Part shown: positions 25,067 through 37,199 of the stretch, in pieces
How the letters are laid out: every line of letters starts with the position of its first letter
Position numbering within the stretch: the first letter of the stretch is position 1
NCBI GenBank assembly: GCA_007258455.2
Contig: VDFB02254929.1
Span: 186,001-250,000, forward strand
Reading direction: 5' to 3'
Source: Sequoia sempervirens
Taxonomy: Eukaryota > Streptophyta > Pinopsida > Cupressales > Cupressaceae
Length of the DNA: 64,000 bases
Translations under genes and position numbers: made by a program
Notes under the pieces: generated by a model
What the model was told of the DNA's origin: nothing
The model's input: only the letters and a program-made list of their open reading frames with translations
The model's database searches: none

Positions 25067-28000
25067 CACCTCCTAGGTTCATCAATCAATTAAATACATC
25101 ATCATAGCCATACATGAAACCACATGAATCTCCAACACACTCTAGTGCTCCATCAAGATAACTACAATAAAACCAAAGTGACCACCATCTCAAGCAAGAA
25201 CTCCTCTCATCCTCCAATGTGCCACCTATGGAAGAAAAGGAATATTCCAAGGTGAAGATGCACCAATCCAAGAACACAAGCATCAAAACCAAGTGATAAC
25301 AAAGGCTGCAAACAAGGTGTTGTCTAATGAAAAACCCACATGATCAGAAATCGCATCCACAACACATGCTAATACATCCAACCATCCATACCTCCTAGGT
25401 ATCAACAACATTAGTAAACTCATGCCAAGAAAATATGCAACCCATAAACCGCAATCACAAGCTCCATGTATCAATCCTGTAAATGAAGAACATACACACC
25501 TAGGAACTACCATTGCAAGGGTAATTTCAAAGCATATCAATTTTTCCAATCAACACTATATCAAGGTGTGATAAATGATCAAAACATGAAGTACCAAGAA
25601 TAATCACAATGATCTACACATGCAATACCAACAATTGTATACTCTCTCACAACATGACACCACAATCCTCCCAAATCATATGAACATGAAACTCCAAGAA
25701 GGAACCACAAAATGAAGAGAGAAAACTTGTAAACCATAGCATGTCCTTCTACCAACACCTCAAAAGTGCAATGTTTTTTCAATTATGATCTCCTAACAAC
25801 CCCAATTGAGAAGCCTCAACAACACCCAAAACAACGTTCAATCTCTTAGATCAAACACAACATATGAATTATGTATACTACCAACATGGATGTAAGCCTT
25901 TTTAATCAAGAAGTTCAAACTCAAAGTATCCATTCCCAAATCAAGAAATCAACCCAGTAACCATCTCTAAAACTCCTCATCAATGAATGATAACATAAGA
26001 TCAAATGCACAAGGAGATAACCATGCCAAACATCTCTCAAAATGAATCCTCTAGAAGAAAATTTCCATAGCTCAAGAACCATATCTATGAAAGATAAAGC
26101 AATATAAAATCATGCTAAACAATCCTCAAATGAGTCTCCCAAAATTAGTCACCATGACTCAACTCATCCCCATGAGAAAATAAAGCACGAAACATAAACT
26201 CATCAAAAATAGGATGGGCAATACCTATTAGATGATAAAACGTTGAGTAGACCAAGAGTTGGGAATGAGTATGCTCCTCCAAGATAACCAAGTCATCATG
26301 ACTCAATCTAAGAAAAATCTCCTCTATAGGACCATCATGAACTCATGTCCATATCCAAGTGAAGGCTCCTCGGTCTTCCATGTTGAAACCTCCAAAGAGT
26401 AACCTATCAAGAAAATGTCTCTAATCACAAGAGAACTCCAACCTCACCCACGTCTCCAAGTATCCATAAGCACCTCCAACTGATCAATCCATGCTAAGCT
26501 CCAAATGTAACACAACACTATCATGAAGCACCCAAGAAAATGATCAATGTACTCAATACCAAGAGAACCACCAAGATCAATGTCAAAGCTCCAACCGTAG
26601 AATTAGGAACCTATCATGACATCATGATCTAACCATCTCCTCTTAGGAGATCACATGCAACAATGGATAAACATCCTAGTCTCAATGGAACCTATATCAT
26701 GTCACCTCTAAACCGGTATCAAGAGTAAACCATGACATAATACCAAACACACTCTAAAACAAGAAACCACATCTCCTATCACATGAAGATAACCATCACC
26801 ATGATGAATCCATGTCACTGACAAAAACTCCCACTGAATTGTAATACCATGCTACACATGGAATCATGGCAACCATCTCCTCCATGAAGATCATATAGGT
26901 CCACACACACAACTAAAATTCCAAACATACCAAGTAGACCCAATATCTCCAAGCCAAGAAGATACAACTACCATCAAACCATCAAGAAACCAATCCTACA
27001 CCACCAAATCATTAGTGTCAAAAGCTCCCACTGAAAGTGTATAACCAATGAATGTACCAAGCTATCATGACATCATGATCAAACCACTTGCTACAAGTCC
27101 CATTAACTGACTAATCAGGTGCTCTAACCATCCTTCTCTTATTCCAAAGTAACATACCAATGTACAAATGACCACATACAAGGCTAATTAACAAAATCTA
27201 TATCAGCACTAAATTAATCTCATGGATATTAACAGTCCACATCAAGTTATCCCGCTGCAAGAAAATGGGTAGCTAATCCACAAGCCTGCATAACCCATAG
27301 ATCCCAAACAATGAAGCATGCGAACTCATCATCACATAAGTAACCTACAATCCAAGATATCAAAGAAGATAATCCTGTAGACATCAAGACTCAAACACCA
27401 AATGAACCACAAATCCAATTTGCCAAACATGTCCAGAAATGAGTAACCATATTCAAGGAACCAAATAAGTATCAAAGAGATAAGAACAACCTCCTAAAAC
27501 CAAACCATATCACCACCAAACAACCACATAAATGATCATATCATGCTAATCCTCAAATGTACCCACATATCCATGACACCATAATCATAGACAACGTTAT
27601 ACCTGTACTCAACTATCACCCATACAAGACTCCAAGTCTCCACTCATGTTAATTCATGTCCTCAAAACCAAAGACAACCTGTGTACTTGTCACCATCAAA
27701 GTCCAACTCTGAAAAACCCCTGTAAACCTATACCAAAAAAAACCAAACTAATAATCATTTGTACCATCATAAATATCATATAAAAATATGTACTCCCTCA
27801 AGGTTTTGCCTCTTGACTCATCTGGATGCTCATACAATCACACCTCGAATCTCAAGCACCTACAAGTGATCAAACAAGTACCAAACTCATCATGCACCAC
27901 AAATTGATAATATAACTGATCCATTGTATATTACATTGTCCATGCTCTCCAACACTTGTTCAAAATCGAAAAACCAATTTTGTATGCAAAAGTTATGACC

Positions 28001-29107
28001 AAAACTGTGAAATGGAGAACATCTGGATTTTGGGCTCAAAAAAATAATCAAAACTACAAAATTAGAAACTAAACCTATACCACTACATAGTTCCCAACGA
28101 GTATAAGAAGTCAAAAATCTGACTCCTTGGGTGAAAGTTATGCTTGTTTGAACAAAAAAGCCTAATTTTGCTATATAAGCAACTCTTTGGTGGACCCCAC
28201 TCCAAAATAAAATCCATTTTAATTTTGCAAATATTAAATTTTTAAATGTGCTGATTTTTTTTTAATATTTTAAAATTAAAACTTCAATAAAAGGAATAAA
28301 AGGATGGAGGGGGTGGGTGGTTTAGAATTCATTTAATTTAAATACTTAAATATTAAATATTTTCCTTTTAAAACTTAGTCAACCATTTTAAATAAAAGAA
28401 CATTCAAAGTTTTAAAAAATTTAGAAGTCGACTTTTATTAAAAACTTTAGTGGTTATTAAAGTAAATTGTAGGTTGGGTGTATGAATGTCAGAGTTGACG
28501 CAAAGGCAAGTACAAGTCTGTTGACCCTGCGCACCCTCCCCCACTACTATTATTTATATATTTTTGATAACTTTTCAAATAATTTTATTTGCAGGCTTTC
28601 TAATTTTTTTTATTAATTTATTTGTGGGAAATTTAATTTCAAAGGGTTGAAATAATTTTTTTTAATATTTTATTTTCTGCAACCTGCAGTCCGGTCGTAC
28701 GACTAGGGCTACACGGGTAATTTTTTTTGCCTTTTTTTTCAACTTGGCCAAAATAGGGTAAATTTTATGTCATTTTTTGTTTCTCAGCCATCCTAAATCC
28801 AATGGTGAGGTCCATTTTGTCTCAAGAGGTCATTTATGAAATTTCTTCTACAAACCCTCATATGAAAGCTCAATCCAAGAAACCCTTTTTACCCATATTT
28901 TGCATGCTTTAGATATGCAATAAACCCAACAAATCTTGACAACCCAAAATATCAAATCTTCATATAAACACGCACAACATGTGTTGCATACCTTGTAATG
29001 CCTCAGATCTAACATGCATTTCCATGGATTCAACTTTGCACCAAATCTACTCAAACAAGGGTTATAACCAAAAACATGGAAGCTCACACCTCCCATGAAC
29101 CATGAAA
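25067..29107. other. Interior of the non-coding LTR element
   Basis: These 4 kb are rich in CATCA/CCAAG-type words on the plus strand. No frame exceeds about 90 codons and none shows a retroelement motif. The right part (28150-28760) is more AT-rich, with GGATGGAGGGGGTGGGTGG at 28303. The replication and packaging signals must lie here and in the LTRs, but I cannot point to them. Confidence 0.6.
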
Positions 29108-29120
29108 GCTATGATACCAT

Positions 29121-29830
29121 TGGTTAGGAAATAATGCATCATACCTAGAATCTAAATCCATTTCCACATAACCCCATGAGAGAAACATGCATGCAAGTAA
29201 CCATAATGCATAGATCAAATAGACAAGTTGCCACGAGATAACACAAGATATACTCTAGGAAAACCCTCAAGAGAGAAAACCTAGCCTCCAAAAGTATCCA
29301 TACTCCATCTATTATTCTTCAATAAAACATCACAGGAGTTACAATGAATACCTCTAAAGCATCAAGCCTCTCCAATGCATCCTCATATGTCCAAGCATGA
29401 ATCCACACATCCCATGTCATGCTTCACATATGCACTCCTTAGAAATACTCAATAATGACAACCCACTCACCCAACCAACCTTAAGCACTGAAAATGTGTT
29501 TTCTTTTATAGATTCAAGCTCACACAAATACAACCAAGTGGTAAGATAAAACCATGTACCACAAAACCATGTGAATACAAAACCACTAATCCCTTATTTA
29601 ATATTGGATACTTTCACTTTATTAAATATTCCCCAATATTAAATTACTATTCCATGTCTCTCACACATTAAATAATAATACAATGTTACAATACAATATA
29701 AATTGGTCCCTAAATTATTACCTAGTATGATTAACAACACCTCCTAGGTGCATCACAACTAAATAATTATTTAATTACAACACTATAATATAACATTTTA
29801 TGCAATGGTGTACACCACCATATCCCAAGA
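29121..29830 (-). repeat. 5' LTR of the non-coding element
   Basis: It begins TGGTTAGGAAATAATGC next to the primer site and matches the left LTR up to ATTTTATGCAATGG. The last 17 bp or so (to CCCAAGA) are unlike the left copy. Confidence 0.75.
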
Positions 29831-30309
29831 AAAGGATACTTATTCTTTATTGTTGCCTTGTTGAGCATATAATAATCTATGCATAGATGTAAGGTACCAT
29901 CCTTCTTTTTGACAAAGATCATTGGTGCTCCCCAAGGTGAAACACCAGGTCTAATTAATCCTTTTGTGAATAGTTCTTACAATTGAGCCTTAAGTTCCAT
30001 CAACTCCATAGTGGTCATACAGTATGGTGCTTTTAATATTGGTTTAGAACCATGAATTATGTTGATGGAGAAATCAAAATCTCTTTTTAAGGGTAACCCA
30101 GGGAGTTCATCTAGAAAAACATCCTAAAATTCTCCAAGGAAAGGATAGTTCTCCATAATGGATTCACTTTTCTCATTAGAATCTTCTTTTTCAATCTCGT
30201 AGAGCTTCTAGGTTCACAATAAATTAGATCATCTAGAATGGTGAGCTCTTTGAGTTCTTCAAGTTTTTCTATTTTGACTACAAAGAGATAACACCCTTTT
30301 TTCTTAGCC
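29831..30309 (-). pseudogene. Ty3/gypsy protease-RT junction and N-terminal RT
   Basis: From 30309 the minus strand reads KKGCYLFVVKIEKLEELKEL. It then reads DVFLDELPGLPLKRDFDFSI, then [34 protein letters not shown] and [20 protein letters not shown], the first RT block of gypsy elements. It stops at KYPF, where the non-coding element inserted. At least two stops stand in place of Glu or Gln. RT would copy element RNA into DNA; this copy cannot. Confidence 0.9.
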
Positions 30310-30314
30310 CTTCT

Positions 30315-31543
30315 TGTTGGGAGATTGTTGGATGCTATGAATGTGTTGCTGATATGTGGTTGTCATTGATGTCAACACTATTAGCATTTGGTGTATCTAT
30401 TGCTGAATATGTCAAGGATATTGAGAAAATTATAAGAAATAGTATTCCAGGTTCCTAGTGGAACTATGCAAGTCATGAAGGAATTTTGTCTCGTACGTAA
30501 AAGATTAGCTGATGTGGTTTAAAGGGTTTATTTTTGAATGTTTCTAGATCATTTACCAGAAGTTTCAGAGGTCTATGTAAATTTTTTAGTATGTTGTGGT
30601 CTGACGGTGTTTTGTTGGTCTCTGTCAGTATTCCTGAATGAAGATTGTATGATTCTGGTTATCTCAGTTGTTGTGGATGCTTCTCTATTTTTTCTTGGTG
30701 TTCTCTGATGTCTCTAGTTCATTCTCTATTTTTGTGATACGTCTACATTAATCGGTGAGCTCGTGGTTAAAGATCTTTGTGCGCATGTTTGGTTTTTCAT
30801 GTGTTTGGCCAACATGTTGGTGATAGCGTGTTGTGGATCTTCGAGGTGAAATTAATTAAAGTCTTTTTGTATTGGAGATGTTAATTTGGGTCTCCACTAT
30901 GTTGTGGATGACCTTGGGGGATACACATTAAAATTTTATTTGTAAAATTGGGTCAACACTGCAAATATTTTTTTTATTTTTGGTCAACAAAGTTGTGTTG
31001 GAATCTCCTGTAGTAGATATATAAGAGCGATTGTGTGATCGGTGGAAAGTATGCTTCATGTGCTCCTATGTGTGTATGTGCAAATATCATTACTAAGTAG
31101 AGTGTGAAGAAGATTGTGCGAAGTGCGAAGAAGTGTTGAGCGTAATTGGAATTGTAATCAAGCTTGTGAAGAAGCTATTTTCTCAATTCACATCTTGGAT
31201 GGTTTTAATTCAAACCCTATTGTTGGACAGTGAGTCCTCTTTTGTAATTGAGCAGTGAGCTCTAGGCAGCATGCCTGAATGCATGTGCATTCCCTTTATT
31301 ATTTATTCTTATACTTATAACAGAGTGTAATCTTGTGGACTATCCACCGTGGTTTTTCCCCTAACAAGGTTTTCATGCAAAAAATCCTCGTGTTATTTTT
31401 CTCTCTGATGTGTTGATTGCTTATGGTTAATTGCTTATTCATCAAATTTGAGATTAAGGATAAGTTAAGTTAGAAAAAGTTTAAATTTCTGTGACAAATA
31501 ATTTGCCCCCCCCTCTCAGTTTTTTGTCCTTTTTTTTCCAACA
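30315..31543 (+). mobile_element. Solo copia-type LTR, plus orientation
   Basis: A 1229-bp block starts TGTTGGGAGATTG and ends TTCCAACA, flanked by perfect 5-bp duplications CTTCT (30310-30314 and 31544-31548). It lacks any interior. The CCACCGTGGTTTTTCCCC block at 31350 reads in plus orientation. It splits the gypsy polyprotein between protease and RT. A solo LTR forms when the two LTRs of an element recombine and delete the middle. Confidence 0.92.
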
Positions 31544-31548
31544 CTTCT

Positions 31549-31980
31549 TAGCTGAATGGCAAAGATTTGTCTAATCTTAACTTCTCTTTGAGTGCCTTCT
31601 TTCCTAAGTCGTCTAGACACTCTACTAATTTTTGCAAAACAATCCACCTTGGCTCTATCCCTCCATAACCATTTTATCCCTAGGATAACATCATAAGAAT
31701 TTAGAGGTGCTACATATAGGTTCACTTTAGTTGAGAAACTTGGGAGATCAACTTTGAATTCAAACATGCATTGCTCTACCTGAGCTTTTGTTTGGTTAGC
31801 ATATTCAAATGAGTAGGGTTTAGTCATACATCTAGCTCTTCCAGGGAATTTACTTAATACCCTTGGTGCAATAAAATTGTTTGTTGCACCATTATCAATC
31901 AAAATAGAAATAGGAACTCCAAATAAAGTACCTATTGTCTCTATGGGAGTAATTTGGTAATCCACTTGATGGTTGTCCAA
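31549..31980 (-). pseudogene. Ty3/gypsy aspartic protease
   Basis: The minus strand carries TPIETIGTLFGVPISILIDN with GATNNFIAP, the protease active-site region. The catalytic triad reads Asp-Asn-Gly where Asp-Ser/Thr-Gly is usual. A second block, YVAPLNSYDVILGIKWL, is the conserved (Y/F)DVILGMDWL turn. The frame runs into FAIQLR at its end, then into the solo LTR. Protease would cleave the polyprotein. Confidence 0.88.
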
Positions 31981-32039
31981 GGTTGCATTAATTCTTTGGT
32001 GGAAGGTTGCTTGTTGGGTTGGTAAAGGATTTCCTCCTT

Positions 32040-33060
32040 GTCGAGTTCCTTGGTTCTTGTTCGGACACTAGTTTGCATAGTGATCACCTCCAAAAGAGAA
32101 GCATTCTCTAGGAGGTCCTCGCTTTTTAAAATGTTTACTAGAATTATCACCATTCCTCCTGGGATTGTTGTTAATTTTCTTCTCATTCTTGGATTCATTA
32201 TGATTATTTCTGAATCCCTTTTCATTTTTCCTTCTTGCTTCCTACTTATCATTTCTCTTCTTAAAAGATTGAGAAGATTGTGACCAATTATAATTTTTAT
32301 GAGTGTTCTCATGATAAACGAAGATTGATTTTAGTTTCTGCTCTTTCTTTATAGCTTTCTCAAATACTTGATCCATAGGGTTGGAACATGCACATCAACT
32401 TCTCTACCTATATGGGCATTCAGTCCCATGATGCATTTTCTAATTCTGAACCTTTCATCCTTCTAGAACTAGGGTATGTACTTCAAAAGATGTGTAAATT
32501 TCTCCCAATACTTTACCACATACATATCTCCTTGATGCAAATTTTGAAAGTCTGTAAGATTTTGGTAAAAGAAAAGTTGAGGTAACCACCTTTTTCTAAA
32601 AATAACCATAAATTAGTACTATGTTAAACTTAAGGAGCTTAACCCTAATCTATTTCTTATTCATCCACCATGTGGATGCTTCACCCACCAACTGGTAGGC
32701 ACCCCATATTGCTTTAGTTACCTCAGAGTAGTTTCTAATCTCAAAGTACTCTTCCATTTCTATTAGCCAAGCTTTCACAACATCACCACTCACTATCCCA
32801 TCGAACTTGGGTGGTGTTACCTTCATATCCCTTGATAGCTCAAGCACAATTTTATTCCTTCTTTCATAATGAGTTTTGGATTCAATATTTGCTCCCCTTT
32901 GTCACTTTATGTGCTATGATCATGCCTATTTTCATCTCCTCTTTCTTGGGATGCCTCATTCTCTCCTTCATTTTACTTTGGCCCCTCACTTCTTGTTTTA
33001 AGGTATTAAGCCTTTCCTTAGTTTCATTCAACATGGCCAAAATTTGATCCAATTTAGCCA
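32040..33060 (-). pseudogene. Ty3/gypsy Gag with zinc knuckle
   Basis: Starting near 33060 with MAKLDQILAMLNETKERLNT (a coiled segment), the minus strand goes on to KVTPPKFDGIVSGDVVKAWL and EMEEYFEIRNYSEVTKAIWG, then GEASTWWMNKK (32847-32650), the chromovirus capsid core. Near 32090 a zinc-knuckle remnant ECFSFGGDHYAN-stop-CP has Phe for the second Cys and a stop. Frameshifts lie between 32650 and 32300. It precedes protease in the normal gag-pol order. Confidence 0.88.
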
Positions 33061-33118
33061 TTGGATTTTTTGAAGGATTTGAAATCTCTTGACTTCTCCA
33101 AGATTTATTTGAGTTCAC

Positions 33119-33840
33119 ACCATGTTTGAATTAATTTTTCACACCTAGAAGTTCATTTTTAATTGTTTTAATTAGATCTAATTTTGTAACATTGCAATTA
33201 AATAAAAATCATCATTTATAACATTTTCTACTCTCCATAAATAGATTTGGAAAAATAGAAAAACTTTGTTATATTTAATTTAGTGGATTTTTAGTACATC
33301 CTTATTTAATACAAAACTTCTTTGCTTTTTATGTGACTATAGATCGCTTTCAAACAAAGGTATTTCTTTGGGTTCTTCTTTATCGTCAGAATCTACCAGG
33401 ATAAATTTGGAGGATGGTTATACTCACAGGTACTCTACCATCACCTCCTTTCCTACTCTAGGTGCATCATGACCACAATCTAATGGAATATCACAATGAA
33501 CAGATGATTTACTCGGTTTACCAAAGGGGATATGAATTATGATCTTCTTTGCTGCCTTTTCTCGTTATTTTCTTTCTAATCGAATATGCTTAAGAGTGTT
33601 GGCAAGGGTTTCAGAATCGACAAGCCATGCACCTCATGAGTAGTTGATATTCTCTTAGATTTTTACCTCTGGAGATGGTTCTTTCTTGGCCACTAGGCTA
33701 GGTAAGTTCTTTGGCAAAAATTTCCTTCCAGTTTTCCTTTTTCTTTTCTTACCATTCTAACACAAGAACACTTTCAAACATTAGCTATTTGTTTAATGTT
33801 TAAGAAAATTTTCTCATAGTGAGCTCCTAGGTCCATGTGT
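33119..33840. other. Leader of the chromovirus
   Basis: About 0.7 kb lie between the Gag start and the primer site. No convincing frame is seen; it is the expected untranslated leader. Confidence 0.55.
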
Positions 33841-33863
33841 TGAACCCAGTGGCTCTGATATCA
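33841..33863 (-). other. Primer-binding site (tRNA-iMet type), chromovirus
   Basis: The minus strand reads TGATATCAGAGCCACTGGG beside the LTR, one base off the usual TGGTATCAGAGC start. Two bases separate it from the LTR. Confidence 0.85.
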
Positions 33864-33865
33864 TA

Positions 33866-36006
33866 TGTAACATACTCAACTTTCTAAACTAGAATTACTT
33901 AATGAGTTAACAAGAAAGTAAATAGCCACATGCTAAAAATCATAAGTAATTTTTTTTACTTTCTTATTTCATTCGTTTACATGATCAATAATAAAATGGA
34001 TACTATAATCATTTGAATTTGAAATAAAACAATTACAATAATGGAAATTATGATCATCTTTTATTTCACAGTACATATATGGCTTGCATCAAAACATATT
34101 ACAATTATACCAATATGTGTCATTTGGTGTTCCATATCTGGAATTTTGCATCTATCTCACAAGTCTTGGAAAAGTCATATGCACTTGAGGGAGAGCATCA
34201 CCTGAGTGCTTTACCTCCAACCACAGATTGGTGGTCCCCCACACACCTTCCATTTGGAAGTGGCCCTACCCTTCACGAAGGGTATAGGAAAAGGAAACCA
34301 ATAGGTTTATGTTATCTGAGTCCTAGTACTGTGTCCTACATAACCCAATCGACCATACAAATTTAGACAATCCTCTAACAAAGTATGACCAAACACTATG
34401 AACTAACTAAATGCAAGTGGAGACTTTTGCATTATTTTGGCCAATTTTTTTTTTAAAATAAACACTTCCATTGGAAATGTAATCATGAGTTCACACACCT
34501 CTAACTTGACTTGGATATGACATTTCACCTATGGTTTAACACATATTTGACTCGTTTGACTATTTATCTAACTTTCACAAGGATTTAATATCAAACATGT
34601 ATATCATTCTATAGTTGGTAAACGACTAAGGATTATAGATAAATACTCCTAACAATGAACATCTATATTGTGTACTCTCAATTTTTGGGATCTTGGCTAT
34701 TGCCATGTGTTCATATGTCTTTGCAATTTTACTTCAAGAGTGTAATACTCTTCTATTTTCAAACAAAAAGACTTTTTAAACTCTTTTACAAGTTATAGTA
34801 CATTCAGATAATGACACTGACTTGTGACTCTTTATCTATCACTTGAGGTCATAATAACCCATAGCATAGGTAAATAAGAGTTTTGTTCACTAATATCAAA
34901 ATAACCTTTCCATAAATATTTTTTATTTTTATATGTTTTCTCATTCATCTTCATTCAAGAACACGTTTTAAATTTTTAATAAATGTACAACATTTTATTT
35001 ATTTACTTATGCAAGAATAAGTACATTTTATGGACTTTAAGCCATATTAATAACTCTGCATAATAATAATATGATTACTTACAACCAAAATAATGAGTTT
35101 AAGCTTCAATCTTATCACACAAAAAAAAAATTATAAGCGTATTCAGAATAATCTTTGCATACTCTTATATATATACATATACATACATACATACATATAT
35201 ACACCTCTCTATATATTGATCTGCTATTTATTTTCATTAGTGAATTAGAATATTTCTATTAAACTTATATCAATCGGGTAATGAAATATTTTATTTTTAA
35301 TCATACTATTTATGTTGTTTTACACATAATTAAATAAAGAATTTAAAAGATTTCATTCACGGATCTATATATTCAAACTATTGTTTCACTATTCTTTCAC
35401 ATATATTCCATATATAAAGTCTTAATATCTTTTCAAATCTAAAACTTCATCTTTAGATTACCAGAAATAAAAGAAAGAAAACATAATGTGAAATCATGCT
35501 TGCAATAAATCTTTTCTTTTGCACTTTCAAAGTCTTCTAAGCGCAACCCAAACTCTTGTTGAACTTTCTAGATATCCACTGCTTGCTCACTATATAAAAT
35601 ACTCTGCTCTTCCACATATATCCCCTTAATGATAAACTTAGCTATCAATATTATGCACTCTAAACATAATAATAATAATAAAGAATTGCCTCCCTCTAAT
35701 GGATATTATGCTCTAGCAATAAAATCTCTCATCTAGCCAATGACTGTTGTTATCTCTTAATAATAGATAATAGTCCTTCCCATACATGTGACTACCTTCC
35801 TATAATAGTCATCCCCCCTTTTCTTTCAAAACATGTGATAATTGAAGAAGTTTTAAACTCTTTAATTGCTAAGAATATAGCCATCGATGATGGCATTAAG
35901 CCTCCATGTGAGGTTTAAGTTGTTTGATGTTATTTATTTCCCTAAACATGCATCCAATGGCAGTTTAACAACCAATACTAGTTGCGACTTCCTATAATGC
36001 AGGTTG

Positions 36007-36060
<54 letters not shown>

Positions 36061-36590
36061 ATCAAATAAACCTTTTCAATAATACATAAATCATAAGCAT
36101 GATGATAAAAAAAATATTGTCTCATGATCAATATTTGAAATGAGGCCAAAGATCGAAAATGATTTCCACCTAATTTCTCGACCTGACTAGACAAGTATTA
36201 ACTCTTTGACAACATGTAGGGTATAACTTGACAACTTACTCGGGCTTTGATGGAAAACCTATGTGGGTGTGTGATTGACCCAAAAATGGCATTTACCCAT
36301 TTGTTTACCAATGTTTATACTCTTCTCTTTGGTGATACTCTCCCTCTCCATTTGGGAGGGTAAAATATGCTCCTACATTCAACTTAGAAGGTCATTAAAA
36401 TAGTTAGTTTTTTATTAGCCACAATATCATAATCATTAATTAAAAGTAATAGTAATTACAATCGAAACATTTTTCATTGCATTATAATTTCATTTAATTA
36501 TCAACTAATGTAAAATCATCCATTCATGTCAAAAACACATTTTAATGTAAAAATTAAAAGTAATTGCAATTCAAAATTTGGGGTGTAACA
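33866..36590 (-). repeat. 5' LTR of the chromovirus (right copy)
   Basis: It begins TGTAACATACTC and ends GGGGTGTAACA. It differs from the left LTR by a CA microsatellite, an AT-rich insertion near 35125-35210 and the absence of the 86-bp duplication. Confidence 0.88.
36009..36056. repeat. (CA)24 microsatellite
   Basis: This is an uninterrupted run of 24 CA units inside the right chromovirus LTR. The corresponding place in the left LTR (about 19050-19130) is a TA-rich tract without it. Confidence 0.95.
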
Positions 36591-37199
36591 AAATAGTACA
36601 CAATGAAATAATGTAGAGAAATATGTTTTAGTAGTTTGTAAAAAATATAATACAAGTCTCATTAAGTGACTTAGTAGATCATTTCCATGTGGATGGAGAG
36701 GAGGGCCCACTCTTAAGAAGCACTATCAATGATCTCTTATTTTTTGAGTATGTTGTGTGATTTTAATTTATTTTATAACTTTTAATCTTTGAAGAAACAT
36801 AGAAACTAATTTAAATTTTACTTTAGTAATGAGTTTGTGATTATTATTTCTCTTTAGATTTTTTTTAGCACTTTTATTGCAATGTGAAAGCTACATTTGT
36901 GTCACCTACATACAATTATATAACATATTAAAATTTTGTAGTCTACCCAATTCCTGTAGCAACCTGCATAGTCCTTGTAGTGGTATCATTTATAGTTCAT
37001 GTAGAAATTTTATAACAACATTCAAAAATCTTGTAGCAATTTTAAAAATTATTTTATTTTCTAGCTATATTTCATTTTACTCACATATAACCACAACACC
37101 TTTTGCAAGTTTATGCCTCTAGATTGACAAATAGACCAAACTAAAATTTAATTTATTAAATATTAAATCTATTTTATACTACCTCAATTTCAGCCTATC
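36591..37199. other. Unannotated AT-rich spacer
   Basis: I find no motif or repeat border in this 0.6 kb. An 81-codon plus-strand frame at 36877 has no support. Confidence 0.55.

Larger units (their letters stand above)
24341..29830 (-). mobile_element. Non-coding LTR retrotransposon inserted in RT (LARD-like)
   Basis: Direct repeats at 24341-25066 and 29121-29830 flank a 4.0-kb interior. On the minus strand TGGTATCATAGC (29108-29119) beside the right LTR is an iMet primer site, and CCTAGGAGGTG beside the left LTR is a polypurine tract. AAAGG stands at both borders (24336-24340 and 29831-29835), and the RT frame rejoins across it. I see no Gag or Pol motif inside; open frames are short and featureless. 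It is a non-autonomous element mobilised by another element's enzymes. The outer end of the right LTR does not match the left LTR's TAACCA end, so that border may have been altered. Confidence 0.82.
16896..36590 (-). mobile_element. Chromodomain Ty3/gypsy element (chromovirus), nested-into
   Basis: Two long direct repeats (16896-19689 and 33866-36590) flank Gag, protease, RT, integrase C-terminus and a chromodomain, all on the minus strand. An iMet-type primer site lies inside the right LTR and a polypurine tract inside the left LTR, giving minus orientation. The flanks read AATAG on the left and A-AATAG on the right, a likely 5-bp duplication with one extra base. Three later insertions break the interior: copia remains, a 5.5-kb non-coding element and a solo LTR. 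A chromodomain at the end of integrase places it among chromoviruses, which target chromatin marks. Clade within chromoviruses is not assigned. Confidence 0.88.

Noticed and set aside
25086..28114. Minus-strand frames of 60-90 codons in the non-coding element
   Set aside because: Short, rich in Cys/Trp/Phe as expected from antisense of CA-rich sequence, and without motifs.
36009..36056. Minus-strand frame encoding a Cys-Val repeat
   Set aside because: It is merely the translation of the CA microsatellite.
36877..37122. 81-codon plus-strand frame in the spacer
   Set aside because: No supporting feature; AT-rich chance frame.
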